The notes under the pieces are model-generated. The model was not told the DNA's origin. It searched no databases and saw only the letters and a list, made by a program, of their open reading frames with translations. Below are positions 1 through 7,770 of a DNA stretch of 64,000 nucleotides, piece after piece; the stretch's first letter is position 1, and each line of letters begins with the position of its first letter. Source of the stretch: Streptomyces clavuligerus (GTDB lineage: Bacteria; Actinomycetota; Actinomycetes; Streptomycetales; Streptomycetaceae); assembly GCF_005519465.1 (NCBI RefSeq), contig NZ_CP027858.1, forward strand, positions 868,001-932,000, written 5' to 3'. The translations under genes and the position numbers were made by a program.

Positions 1-376
1 TGTGCCGCCCTGCGGCCGACCACACCGCTCACGTGCCCGGCTCCGGACAAACGGCCGGACCGAGGCCCCGAGGGGCCGCCGGACCCGCCCGCCCGCTGGG
101 GCCTCCGGTGCCGATGGGGCGTACGGGAACGGGGGCAAAGGCGCTGATCCGGCCATCGGACGGCGGAATCCGCCGTTGTGGCGCCGTCCCGTTTCTGCCC
201 GGGCGCTCCGCCAGGATGGGGTTCCTGGGGTGAACGGGTCCCACCGGTTCGACAGAGCCGTGACCGAGAGTCAGCATGCGCCGCACCTGCCGACGGCCGC
301 ACCGCCGCCGGGGCGGTGCGGCCCGCGGCCCGGGAAGCACGCCGAGAAGAAGCACAGCGGACAGACAGGAGGACGG
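1..376. other. Left-edge stretch without a supported gene
   Basis: No frame here has both coding-like third-position bias and a recognisable product, although the frame of the next gene stays open leftwards to base 2. That upstream extension is Arg/Pro/Gly-rich and has no plausible internal ribosome site. The last bases hold the ribosome-binding site of the MobA-like gene. Confidence 0.4.
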
Positions 377-1147
377 ATGGCCGGGCGGACGACGCGGGAC
401 GGCGAGCGGACGGGGAACGGCGGGCAGGCGGGGGACGGCGAGCGGACGACGCGGGACGGCGAGCGGACGGGGAACGGCGGGCAGGCGGGGGACGGCGAGC
501 GGACGGGGAACGGCGAGCGGACGGGGAACGGCGAGCGGACGGGGAACGGCGGGCGGGCTCCCGTCGTCGCGGGGCTGCTGCTCGCCGCCGGGGGCGGACG
601 CAGGCTCGGCGGCCGGCCCAAGGCCCTCCTCCCCCACCACGGCCGTCCGCTGGTCGAACACGCCGCGCGGGCCCTGCGGCAGGGCGGCTGCGCCCCGGTG
701 TACGTCGTCCTGGGGGCGGCGGCCGACCGGGTGCGGACGGCCGCCGAGCTGCCCGGCTGTGTCCTGCTGGAGAATCCGGCGTGGTCCGAGGGCATGGGCA
801 CATCGCTGCGCACCGGTCTTGAGGCGCTGATCGGCACGGACGCCGACGCGGCGCTGGTGGCTCTGGTGGACCAGCCGGGGGTGGGCGCGGAGGCGGTCGC
901 GCGGGTCCGTTCCGCGTACCGCTCGCGCGCCGGCCTGGCGGCGGCCGGGTACGGGGGCGGACGCGGCCATCCGGTGCTCATCGGGGCGGACCACTGGCGG
1001 GCGGTCGCGGAGGGGGCGCGGGGCGACCGCGGGGCCCGGGACCATCTGCGGGAGCACGCCGCCTCGGTGCTGCTGGTCGAGTGCGGGGACATCGCCGACC
1101 CCTTCGACATCGACCTGCCCGGCGACCTCGGCCGTCTCGCCCCCTGA
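377..1147 (+). CDS. MobA-like nucleotidyltransferase with repeat-filled N-terminus
   Basis: Cytoplasmic NTP-transferase of the MobA/MocA (GT-A fold) family, probably a cytidylyl- or guanylyl-transferase that finishes a molybdenum cofactor, though other nucleotidyl transfers are possible. The signature VAGLLLAAGGGRRLGGRPKALL starts near residue 64, followed by the acidic LVDQPG metal/nucleotide segment and the late GGGRGHPVL motif, so the catalytic core is complete. ATG 377 was chosen because AGGAGG lies just upstream; the frame is open further left but that stretch is unlike any family member. Residues 5-60 are low-complexity tandem repeats (TTRDGERTGNGG type) that the family lacks. In actinomycetes such genes often sit beside xanthine dehydrogenase, which would suit the purine-catabolism genes in this window, but no xdh gene is visible here. 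Confidence 0.8.
   Translation: MAGRTTRDGERTGNGGQAGDGERTTRDGERTGNGGQAGDGERTGNGERTGNGERTGNGGRAPVVAGLLLAAGGGRRLGGRPKALLPHHGRPLVEHAARALRQGGCAPVYVVLGAAADRVRTAAELPGCVLLENPAWSEGMGTSLRTGLEALIGTDADAALVALVDQPGVGAEAVARVRSAYRSRAGLAAAGYGGGRGHPVLIGADHWRAVAEGARGDRGARDHLREHAASVLLVECGDIADPFDIDLPGDLGRLAP
389..556. repeat. In-frame tandem repeats, 57 bp x2 then 18 bp x3
   Basis: A 57-base unit (19 codons) occurs at 389-445 and again at 446-502, followed directly by three 18-base units coding TGNGER, TGNGER and TGNGGR (503-556). Both unit lengths are multiples of three, so gain or loss of copies keeps the MobA-like protein in frame. Confidence 0.9.
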
Positions 1148-1206
1148 GCCGCACCCCGCCCGACATCATTCTCTCCACGGCCGAAAAAGACTCAACCGTG
1201 GCCAAC

Positions 1207-1225
1207 TTCCTTATGGTGCAAGGAA
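1207..1225. promoter_or_regulatory. Inverted repeat TTCCTT-N7-AAGGAA
   Basis: Perfect 6-base arms flank ATGGTGC in the gap between the MobA-like gene and the flavin oxidase. It resembles the TTCC/GGAA elements noted elsewhere in the window but with a different spacing. Its function is unknown. Confidence 0.3.
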
Positions 1226-1276
1226 TTTCCGATCACCAGGGGCAACCCCTGACGCGGATCTCCCCTCTTCCCCTGC

Positions 1277-1300
1277 GAACGATCAGCCGACGGATCGTTC
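1277..1300. promoter_or_regulatory. Inverted repeat GAACGATC-N8-GATCGTTC
   Basis: Perfect 8-base arms with an 8-base spacer in the long leader region before the flavin oxidase. It shares the ACGATC/GATCGT core with the larger inverted repeat at 1551-1578, so both may bind one dimeric regulator. No regulator gene is adjacent. Confidence 0.4.
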
Positions 1301-1457
1301 GACCGTTCCCGTCCCCCGTCCGCACGACGGACGGAGGACAGCCCGGGGGAAGCGACCTTCCCGACCCGGCCGGCAGCGACTCGCCCGGCACCGGTCCGGA
1401 GATGTTCCCCGGCACCGGCTTTCGCCTGCCGCATTACAGCCGGACGAATTGCACATA

Positions 1458-1486
1458 TTGCAACCAAGCCGAGAAAACTCAATAGT
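1458..1486 (+). promoter_or_regulatory. Candidate promoter of the flavin oxidase with overlapping operator
   Basis: TTGCAA (1458-1463), a 17-base spacer and AATAGT (1481-1486) fit a -35/-10 pair in a strikingly AT-rich patch. The -35 overlaps the inverted repeat TTGCA-CATAT-TGCAA (1449-1463), and TCGAG-N7-CTCGA (1487-1503) lies just downstream. Repressor control is therefore plausible. This is inferred from pattern only. Confidence 0.4.
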
Positions 1487-1550
1487 TCGAGCATTTTTCT
1501 CGATTAGGTATTGCATCCCTTCAGAAACTCCAGTCACATTGGTTAAAGCT

Positions 1551-1578
1551 GACGATCGATCATCAATCATCGATCGTC
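1551..1578. promoter_or_regulatory. Perfect 10-bp inverted repeat before the flavin oxidase
   Basis: GACGATCGAT (1551-1560) and ATCGATCGTC (1569-1578) are exact inverted copies around an 8-base spacer, 40 bases before the start codon. It could be an operator or a 5' leader hairpin. There is no U-run after it, so a terminator role is unlikely. Confidence 0.55.
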
Positions 1579-1618
1579 CAACTTCCTTACTCACCAGACT
1601 CCTTGGGGGAGTGTGTCC

Positions 1619-3340
1619 ATGAGCGAGAAGAACCCTCACCGCGGCGATGTCGGCCGACGTTCCGTACTGACCGGCGCCGCCGCCGTGGCCGGTGGAGCGG
1701 CCCTGTCCACGGCCCTCCCGGCGGGCGCCGCCCAGGCCGCCCCGAAGGCCGCGGCGGCCACCGCCGGTACCCGGGCCATCACGGTGCCCGATGTGATCAA
1801 CGTCGACCGCGGCGACCGCCGCTTCCCCGACCTGGTGCGGGGCAACAACCAGCGCTGGGTCGCCAACCCCGACCGGGTCGTCCTGGTCACCAACCCGCAC
1901 CAGGCCGCCCGGGTCGTCCAGGAAACGGTCTCGGCCGGAAAGCGGTTCACGGTCCGCAGCGGCGGCCACTGTTACGAGGACTTCGTCTACAGCAAGGACG
2001 TCCAGGTCGTCATCGACCTGTCGAACATGAACAAGGTCGGGTTCGACCCGGCCATGGACGCCTTCGAGGTCCAGGCCGGAGCCTCCAACTTCGATGTCTA
2101 CGAGACCCTTTACAAGCTGTACGGGGTCAGCATCCCCGCCGGGACCTGCGGCACCGTCGGCGCGGGCGGCCACATCATGGGCGGCGGCTACGGTCTGCTC
2201 TCCCGGCTGCACGGACTGACGGTCGACTATCTGCACGCCGTCGAGGTCGTCACCGTGGACACGAACGGCAACGCCACCGCGCGCATCGCCCGCCGCAGCG
2301 ACGCCTTCCCCAAGCCGGGCGACCCCACGCCCGACCCCAAGCTGGGGCATCTCTACTGGGCGCACACCGGTGGCGGCGGCGGCAACTTCGGTCTGCTCAC
2401 CCGCTACTGGCTGCGGATACCCGACGCCACCGGCGGCCCCGCGAATCTGCTGCCCAAGCCGCCGTCCGAGGTCTTCGTCCAGGCCCTGGCCTGGAAGTGG
2501 GACAAGATCACCCAGACGGACTTCGTCCAGCTCGTGGCGAACTTCGGCACCTGGCACGAGAAGAACTCCGCGTCGAACTCCCCGTACAACTCCCTGTGCG
2601 GGCTGCTGAAGCTGAACAACCGGGCCCACGGCGAGATCGGTCTGCTCACCCAGATGAGCGCCGACGAGCCCAACGCCCGGGAGCTGCTGGCCGCCTACCA
2701 GGCGGAGATGAGCAAGGGCATCGGCGTGGCCCCCACGGCGATGACGCTGCCCATGGGTGAGCACGCCGCCCTGCCCGGGTTCAAGGAGCCGCGGCGGCTG
2801 CCCTGGTTCCACGCCACCGACGCGCTCAGCGGCGGCACCGCGGGCAAGTACGGCAAGTACAAGTCCTCGTACTCGCCGAAAGGTTTCTCCGAGTTCCAGA
2901 TCAGGGCGATGTACACGCATCTGACCAATGGCTACGACAACGGCGACGCCCTGCTCCAGATCGACTCGTACGGCGGCAGGATCAACGATGTCGCCGCCGA
3001 CGCCACCGCGGTGCCGCAGCGCTCCTCGGTGCTGAAGTCCCAGTTCCAGACGTACTGGCTCCAGCCCGGCGAAGAGGCCAGGCATGTGAAGTGGATACGC
3101 GACTTCTACGAGGCCGTGTACGCCCAGACCGGCGGCGTCCCGGTGCCGAACGAGTTCAACGACGGCTGCTACGTCAACTACCCCGACGTCGACCTCGGCG
3201 ACCCCGCCCGGAACACCTCGACGACCACCTGGCAGACCCTCTACTACAAGAACAACTACCGTCGGCTCCAGCTCGCGAAGGCCCTCTGGGACCCGAACAA
3301 CCACTTCCGGCACGCCCAGTCGATCACCGGCAAGGCATAA
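1619..3340 (+). CDS. Tat-exported BBE-like FAD oxidase with bicovalent flavin
   Basis: Secreted oxidase of the berberine-bridge/glucooligosaccharide oxidase family (PCMH FAD domain plus C-terminal BBE domain), which oxidises sugars, alcohols or natural products with O2. The N-terminus has a twin-arginine signal (GRRSVLTG, R13-R14) and a hydrophobic stretch ending near AQA-AP. H117 in RSGGHCYE and C177 in GTCGTVGAGGH match the two residues that bind FAD covalently in bicovalent members. The C-terminal NYRRLQLAKALWDPNNHF motif is the BBE domain. Length (573 aa) is normal with signal. ATG 1619 is preferred over GTG 1613 because GGGGGA is 8 bases upstream. The gene stands alone between an elaborate upstream region and a strong terminator. 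The substrate cannot be told. Confidence 0.9.
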   Translation: MSEKNPHRGDVGRRSVLTGAAAVAGGAALSTALPAGAAQAAPKAAAATAGTRAITVPDVINVDRGDRRFPDLVRGNNQRWVANPDRVVLVTNPHQAARVVQETVSAGKRFTVRSGGHCYEDFVYSKDVQVVIDLSNMNKVGFDPAMDAFEVQAGASNFDVYETLYKLYGVSIPAGTCGTVGAGGHIMGGGYGLLSRLHGLTVDYLHAVEVVTVDTNGNATARIARRSDAFPKPGDPTPDPKLGHLYWAHTGGGGGNFGLLTRYWLRIPDATGGPANLLPKPPSEVFVQALAWKWDKITQTDFVQLVANFGTWHEKNSASNSPYNSLCGLLKLNNRAHGEIGLLTQMSADEPNARELLAAYQAEMSKGIGVAPTAMTLPMGEHAALPGFKEPRRLPWFHATDALSGGTAGKYGKYKSSYSPKGFSEFQIRAMYTHLTNGYDNGDALLQIDSYGGRINDVAADATAVPQRSSVLKSQFQTYWLQPGEEARHVKWIRDFYEAVYAQTGGVPVPNEFNDGCYVNYPDVDLGDPARNTSTTTWQTLYYKNNYRRLQLAKALWDPNNHFRHAQSITGKA

Positions 3341-3362
3341 CGGCGCGGCGGGCAGCGAGAAC

Positions 3363-3404
3363 CCCTCCGGGTGACGGCCGTGTCGGCCGCCGTCACCCGG
3401 AGGG
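3363..3404 (+). terminator. Strong hairpin terminator after the flavin oxidase
   Basis: A perfect 16-base stem (3363-3378 with 3389-3404) and a 10-base loop begins 22 bases after the stop codon. No U-tract follows, as is common for actinomycete terminators. Confidence 0.8.
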
Positions 3405-3523
3405 CACCGCCCACGGGGAAGGACACCGCCACGGAAACCCACCGCACCCACGGATAGGCACGGCACACCCGGAAGGACAGCGCGCGTCCGGAACCCGTCG
3501 GCGGGAGCGACGCGTCCTTGTTA

Positions 3524-3538
3524 TTCCACCATGAGGAA
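3524..3538. promoter_or_regulatory. IclR-type operator candidate upstream of aceB
   Basis: TTCC-N7-GGAA forms a 15-base palindrome (extended as TATTCC...GGAAAT, 3522-3540) in a local AT-rich patch about 90 bases before malate synthase. Similar TTCC elements occur at 17004-17038 near the urate genes. IclR-family regulators such as AllR control malate synthase and purine genes in streptomycetes; assigning this site to one is an inference. Confidence 0.45.
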
Positions 3539-3627
3539 ATTACTATCCACCAACCAAAAGCCCTCGGCCCCTCGGCGACCGCAGGGGCTCCCTGAGGCTC
3601 CCCACCAGCCGAAGGAAGTGACCGCCC

Positions 3628-5253
3628 ATGTCCGCATCAGCCCCGTCCCGGCCGGCCGTCGTCACCGCCCCCGCGGTGCCCCGTCAGGACGAGGTCCTCA
3701 CCGAAGCCGCCCTGGTCTTCCTGGCCGAGCTGCACCGGAGGTTCACCCCGCGCCGCGACGAACTCCTCGCCCGGCGCGCGCGGCGCCGGGCGGAGATCTC
3801 CCGTACCGGCACGCTCGACTTCCTGCCGGAGACGGCCCATGTCCGCGCGGACGACTCCTGGCGGGTGGCCCCCGCTCCCCCGGCCCTCCAGGACCGCCGG
3901 GTCGAGATCACCGGCCCGGCCGACCGCAGGATGACGGTCAACGCCCTGAACTCGGGCGCCCGTGTCTGGCTCGCCGACTTCGAGGACTCCTCCGCGCCCA
4001 CCTGGGAGAACGTGATCTCCGGGCAGCTCGCGCTGAGCGACGCGTACCACCGGCGGATCGACTTCACCGACGAGCGCTCCGGCAAGTCCTACGCCCTGAG
4101 GCCCGATGCCGAGCTGGCCACGGTGGTGATGCGGCCCCGGGGCTGGCATCTGCCGGAACGCCATCTCACCGGACCGGACGGCGGGGTCCTCCCGGGCGCC
4201 CTGGTCGACTTCGGCCTCTGCTTCTTCCACACCGCGCGCCGTCTGCTCGACCTCGGCAAGGGGCCCTACTTCTATCTGCCCAAACTGGAGTCGCACCAGG
4301 AGGCACGGCTCTGGAACGATATCTTCCTCTTCGCCCAGGAGCAGTTGGGCATCCCCCGGGGCACGATCCGCGCGACCGTGCTGATCGAGACGATCACCGC
4401 CGCGTACGAGATGGAGGAGATCCTGTACGAGCTGCGCGAGCACGCCTCCGGGCTGAACGCGGGCCGCTGGGACTATCTCTTCTCGATCATCAAGAACTTC
4501 CGTGACGCCGGGCCGGGTTTCGTCCTCCCCGACCGCAACGCGATCACCATGACCGCGCCGTTCATGCGCGCCTACACCGAACTGCTCGTCCGCACCTGCC
4601 ACCGGCGCGGCGCGCACGCCATCGGCGGCATGGCCGCGTTCATCCCCTCCCGCCGGGACCCGGAGATCAACCGGGCCGCGTTCGAGAAGGTCCGCGCCGA
4701 CAAGGACCGCGAGGCCGCCGACGGCTTCGACGGCTCCTGGGTCGCGCACCCCGATCTGGTGCCCGTCGCCCTCGCCTCCTTCGACGCCGTCCTCGGCGAC
4801 CGTCCGCACCAGAAGGACCGGCTCCGCGAGGAGGTCTCCGTCACCGCAGCCGAACTGATCGCCGTCGGCTCACCGGCCGCCCGGCCGACCGCCGCAGGGC
4901 TGCTCAACGCCGTCCGGGTCGGCATCCGCTATATCGAGGCATGGCTGCGCGGAACCGGCGCCGTCGCCATCTTCCACCTCATGGAGGACGCCGCCACGGC
5001 GGAGATCTCCCGCTCGCAGATCTGGCAGTGGATCAACGCCGGAGTCGTCCTGGAGAACGGGGAACGGGTCACGCCCGCGCTGGTGCGGACACTGGCCGCC
5101 GGGGAGCTGGGCGCGCTCCGCGAGACGCTGGGCGGGGAGGAGTACGCGGCGGGCCGCTGGCAGGAGGCCCACGATCTGCTGCTGAGGGTGGCGCTCGACG
5201 AGGAGTACGCGGACTTCCTCACCCTGCCCGCGTACGAGCGGCTGACCGGCTGA
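3628..5253 (+). CDS. aceB: Malate synthase A
   Basis: Condenses glyoxylate with acetyl-CoA to malate in the cytoplasm, the second step of the glyoxylate shunt and the exit route for glyoxylate from allantoin breakdown. The 541-residue length matches the A isoform. Family blocks are clear: LADFEDSSAPTW, VMRPRGWHLPERH with the catalytic Arg, LIETITAAYEMEEIL, the FVLPDRNAITMTAPFMRAY segment and HAIGGMAAFIPSRRDPE. No isocitrate lyase gene is adjacent, and a shunt role is not needed if glyoxylate comes from purines, whose catabolic genes lie 6-13 kb downstream. ATG 3628 follows the AAGGAAG ribosome site. The palindrome at 3524-3538 suggests IclR-type control. Confidence 0.95.
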   Translation: MSASAPSRPAVVTAPAVPRQDEVLTEAALVFLAELHRRFTPRRDELLARRARRRAEISRTGTLDFLPETAHVRADDSWRVAPAPPALQDRRVEITGPADRRMTVNALNSGARVWLADFEDSSAPTWENVISGQLALSDAYHRRIDFTDERSGKSYALRPDAELATVVMRPRGWHLPERHLTGPDGGVLPGALVDFGLCFFHTARRLLDLGKGPYFYLPKLESHQEARLWNDIFLFAQEQLGIPRGTIRATVLIETITAAYEMEEILYELREHASGLNAGRWDYLFSIIKNFRDAGPGFVLPDRNAITMTAPFMRAYTELLVRTCHRRGAHAIGGMAAFIPSRRDPEINRAAFEKVRADKDREAADGFDGSWVAHPDLVPVALASFDAVLGDRPHQKDRLREEVSVTAAELIAVGSPAARPTAAGLLNAVRVGIRYIEAWLRGTGAVAIFHLMEDAATAEISRSQIWQWINAGVVLENGERVTPALVRTLAAGELGALRETLGGEEYAAGRWQEAHDLLLRVALDEEYADFLTLPAYERLTG

Positions 5254-5309
5254 GCCACCGACCGGCCGATATCCGCCCCGGGCCCGCGGGGAGCTGCGAG
5301 GATGCGCCC

Positions 5310-6509
5310 ATGAAGGCACTGCGGACCGCCGTCGTCGGCGGCAGCATCGGAGGACTCGCCGCGGCGCTCGCCCTCCACCGGGCGGGGTACGGGGACATCA
5401 CGGTGTACGAACGGACCTCCGGCGATCTCGCCGAGCGCGGGGTGGGCGTCGCCATACGTGAGGACCGGTGCGCGGAGCTGGAGGCGGCCGGGTATCTGGA
5501 CCCGGGTGTTCCGTGCACCCCGCTGACCCGCCGTCAGTGGTTCGTCCGCGGCGGGGACGATCCGCTGGGACGGGTGATCCACACCGAGCACGGCTTCGGT
5601 TTCCGCACCTATGGCTGGGGCTCGCTGTGGCAGGGGCTCCGTACCGCGCTCGACGGCCGGGCGGAGTTCCGCTCCGGGACCTCGGTGGACTCCGTCGCCG
5701 GGAGCGGCGAGGGGGTCGAGGTGTGCACCGGGGCGGGGACCGACCGCCACGGCCTGGTCATCGGCGCGGACGGCTACCGTTCCGTGGTCCGCGAGGCCGT
5801 GGCCCCCGGGCTGCGGCCCGCGCCCGCGGGGTACTGGGCCTGGCGCGGCGCCTACCCGGAGGAGCGGCTGCCCGACGCGGGGCGGTGGGGGCGGAGCACG
5901 GGGGTGTACGTCGTCTTCGACGGCGGCCATCTGGTGGTCTACCGGATTCCGGACGGCGGGGGCGGCGAGCGGGTCAACTGGGTGCTGTACGCGGCTCCGC
6001 CGCCCGGGGTCGACCCGCTGGGCGGGGAGCCGGGCAGTCTGCCGCCCGGGGTGGCGGGCGCGGCGCTGCACGCCCATGTCACCGGGCTCGCGGCCGAGCG
6101 GCTGCCGCCGTTCTGGGCCTCGCTGGTCGGCGCGACCACCGAGGCGGAGCTGATGGTCCAGCCGCTGTACGACATCACCGCGGAGCCGGGGGTGACCGAG
6201 CGGATCGCCCTGGTGGGGGATGCCGCGACGGTGGCCCGTCCGCACACCAGCGCGGGCGCGGTCAAGGCCCTCCAGGACGGGCTCGCCCTGGAGTCGGCGC
6301 TGCGCGGGGCGGACACACCGGCCGCCGCCCTGCGGGAGTACGACGCGGTGCGCACCGCCCGGGGCCGGGCGCTGGTCGGCCTCGGGCGCCGGCTGGGCCG
6401 GGCCCTGGTGGAGAGCCCCCAGGAGTGGGCCGCGATGGACGGCGCCGGTCTTGCGGCGGTCTGGGAACGGGCCGACGCGGCGGGGCTGTTCGGGGGCGAG
6501 CCGGTCTGA
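5310..6509 (+). CDS. FAD-dependent aromatic-hydroxylase-type monooxygenase
   Basis: Flavoprotein monooxygenase of the UbiH/PHBH (group A) family, 399 aa. The N-terminal dinucleotide fold VVGGSIGGLAAALAL lies at residues 8-22, an Arg-rich region follows, and LVGDAATVARPHTSAGAV near residue 305 is the second FAD-binding motif (GD...P). The C-terminal helix GLALESALRGADT is also typical. It would use NAD(P)H and O2 to hydroxylate a small, probably aromatic or heteroaromatic, substrate. It follows malate synthase by 56 bases on the same strand and may be co-transcribed. ATG 5310 is preceded by GCGAGG. Similarity to the FAD urate hydroxylase HpxO is possible given the purine genes nearby, but a cofactor-free uricase is also present, so this is only a thought. 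Confidence 0.82.
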   Translation: MKALRTAVVGGSIGGLAAALALHRAGYGDITVYERTSGDLAERGVGVAIREDRCAELEAAGYLDPGVPCTPLTRRQWFVRGGDDPLGRVIHTEHGFGFRTYGWGSLWQGLRTALDGRAEFRSGTSVDSVAGSGEGVEVCTGAGTDRHGLVIGADGYRSVVREAVAPGLRPAPAGYWAWRGAYPEERLPDAGRWGRSTGVYVVFDGGHLVVYRIPDGGGGERVNWVLYAAPPPGVDPLGGEPGSLPPGVAGAALHAHVTGLAAERLPPFWASLVGATTEAELMVQPLYDITAEPGVTERIALVGDAATVARPHTSAGAVKALQDGLALESALRGADTPAAALREYDAVRTARGRALVGLGRRLGRALVESPQEWAAMDGAGLAAVWERADAAGLFGGEPV

Positions 6510-6604
6510 CGCCCGTTCCGTCGCCCCCGGGACCGGTGCCGGTGCCGGTCCCGAGGGCTCAGCGGGTCAGTGCTCCCGTACGCCGGGACTCCAGCCACTC
6601 CAGC

Positions 6605-6635
6605 GCTTCAGTGCTTCAGTGCTTCAGTGCTTCAG
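6605..6635. repeat. 8-bp tandem repeat ending on a stop codon
   Basis: GCTTCAGT is repeated 3.9 times. The stop codon of the FN3 lipoprotein gene (TGA on the minus strand, 6632-6634) lies inside the last copy, so the array begins exactly at the gene end. The non-triplet unit is confined to the untranslated side. Confidence 0.9.
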
Positions 6636-7603
6636 CGGACGACGACCGTCCGCTCGGCCGAGAAGTCGCCCCACTTGCCGTCGGGGAGCTTGGCGCGGAG
6701 TTTGACGCGGTAGCGGGTGCCGGGCGGATCGGTGACGGTCAGGGTGTAGACGGCCCGGTCTCCGGTGGGCATCGCGCCCCAGACGATGGTGGTCGTGGGC
6801 CTGCCGTCGAGGTACAGCTCATGGGACTCGATGGCGCCGTCGGCCTGCGGCGGCTTCCAGCTCAGTTCGATGCTGCCCTTGCGGGCGACGGCCATGAGTC
6901 CGGTGGGCGCGGTGCTCGGGCCCTTGCCGGAGGAGGACGGCGTGGTCAGCTCCACGGCGGTGCTGTCCGCCGAGGAGTTCTCGGCGGCGTCGCGGGCGCG
7001 GACGGTGAAGCTGTAGACGGTCCCCGGGCGCAACCCGGTGACCTGGGCGGTGGTGTCGGTGCCCGCGACGCTGTGGATGCGGGAGCCCTCCTGGTAGATG
7101 TCGTAGGAGGTCACCTTGGTGTTGTCGGTGGCGGGCCGCCAGCTCAGGGTGGCGGCGCGGGCGCTGTCGAGCCGCCCCGTGGGCTTCCCCGGGACGGTGG
7201 GCGGCCGGTGGTCCTCGGGGGTGGGCGCGGGCGTGGTGACGGAGACCGCCGCGCTGGGCCCGGACAGATTGCCGGCGGCGTCGCGGGCGCGGACGGTGAA
7301 GCTGTACGCGGTCCTGGGCTTGAGGCCGTCGATGTCGACCATGGTCTTCGCGCCGGGCAGCGTGCTGACCTTCTCGCCCTTCTGGAAGACCTCGTAGCCG
7401 GTGACGGCCTTGTCGTCGGCCGACGGCCGCCACATCACATGGACCGAGGTGGCGCTGCCTGCCTGCGCGGTGACTCCGGACGGCGTGGTGGGGGCCTTGC
7501 CGTCCTTTCCGGAGCCGTTCGCGCCGCCGCCGCCGTCGGAGCAGGCGGAGAGGGCGAGTGCGCCCAGACAGACCAGCGCGGGAAGTGTGGGGGGACGCTG
7601 CAC
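6632..7603 (-). CDS. Lipoprotein with three fibronectin type III domains
   Basis: Predicted surface lipoprotein, 323 aa. GTG 7603 was chosen because GGAGGT lies 8 bases upstream and the translation begins directly with a signal peptide ending in the lipobox LSAC, followed by a Gly/Ser linker. Three FN3 modules follow at about residues 40-125, 130-220 and 235-320, each with the conserved SW(R/K)P-A-D...V..Y..Y and Y.FTVRARDAAGN strands. There is no catalytic domain. FN3 repeats without an enzyme suggest a wall-attached binding or spacer protein, perhaps for polysaccharide. The second and third modules are the most alike, suggesting internal duplication. Confidence 0.85.
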   Translation of the reverse strand: MQRPPTLPALVCLGALALSACSDGGGGANGSGKDGKAPTTPSGVTAQAGSATSVHVMWRPSADDKAVTGYEVFQKGEKVSTLPGAKTMVDIDGLKPRTAYSFTVRARDAAGNLSGPSAAVSVTTPAPTPEDHRPPTVPGKPTGRLDSARAATLSWRPATDNTKVTSYDIYQEGSRIHSVAGTDTTAQVTGLRPGTVYSFTVRARDAAENSSADSTAVELTTPSSSGKGPSTAPTGLMAVARKGSIELSWKPPQADGAIESHELYLDGRPTTTIVWGAMPTGDRAVYTLTVTDPPGTRYRVKLRAKLPDGKWGDFSAERTVVVR

Positions 7604-7640
7604 GGGTGGGACCTCCGACCGGGAACTGGAATGGTCCAGA

Positions 7641-7671
7641 CCTATATGACACAGGTGTGCGGACACGGCAA
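7641..7671 (-). promoter_or_regulatory. Candidate promoter for the FN3 lipoprotein
   Basis: On the minus strand TTGCCG (7671-7666) precedes TATAGG (7646-7641) by 19 bases, or CATATA by 17. It lies 40-70 bases before the GTG start in the AT-richest part of this gap. Confidence 0.35.
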
Positions 7672-7770
7672 GCCCTCACCGGGGATTGACGATCCGTTCG
7701 CCCCTTGCGTACGGATTCGACCGGCTCGGCGGAGCCGCCCGCCGAGTCGGCGCGCGCCCGGTCCGGCCGT

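Noticed and set aside
1283..3466. 727-codon open frame on the minus strand opposite the flavin oxidase
   Set aside because: It mirrors a well-identified family on the plus strand. Long antisense frames are expected at this GC content; its translation is repetitive and matches nothing.
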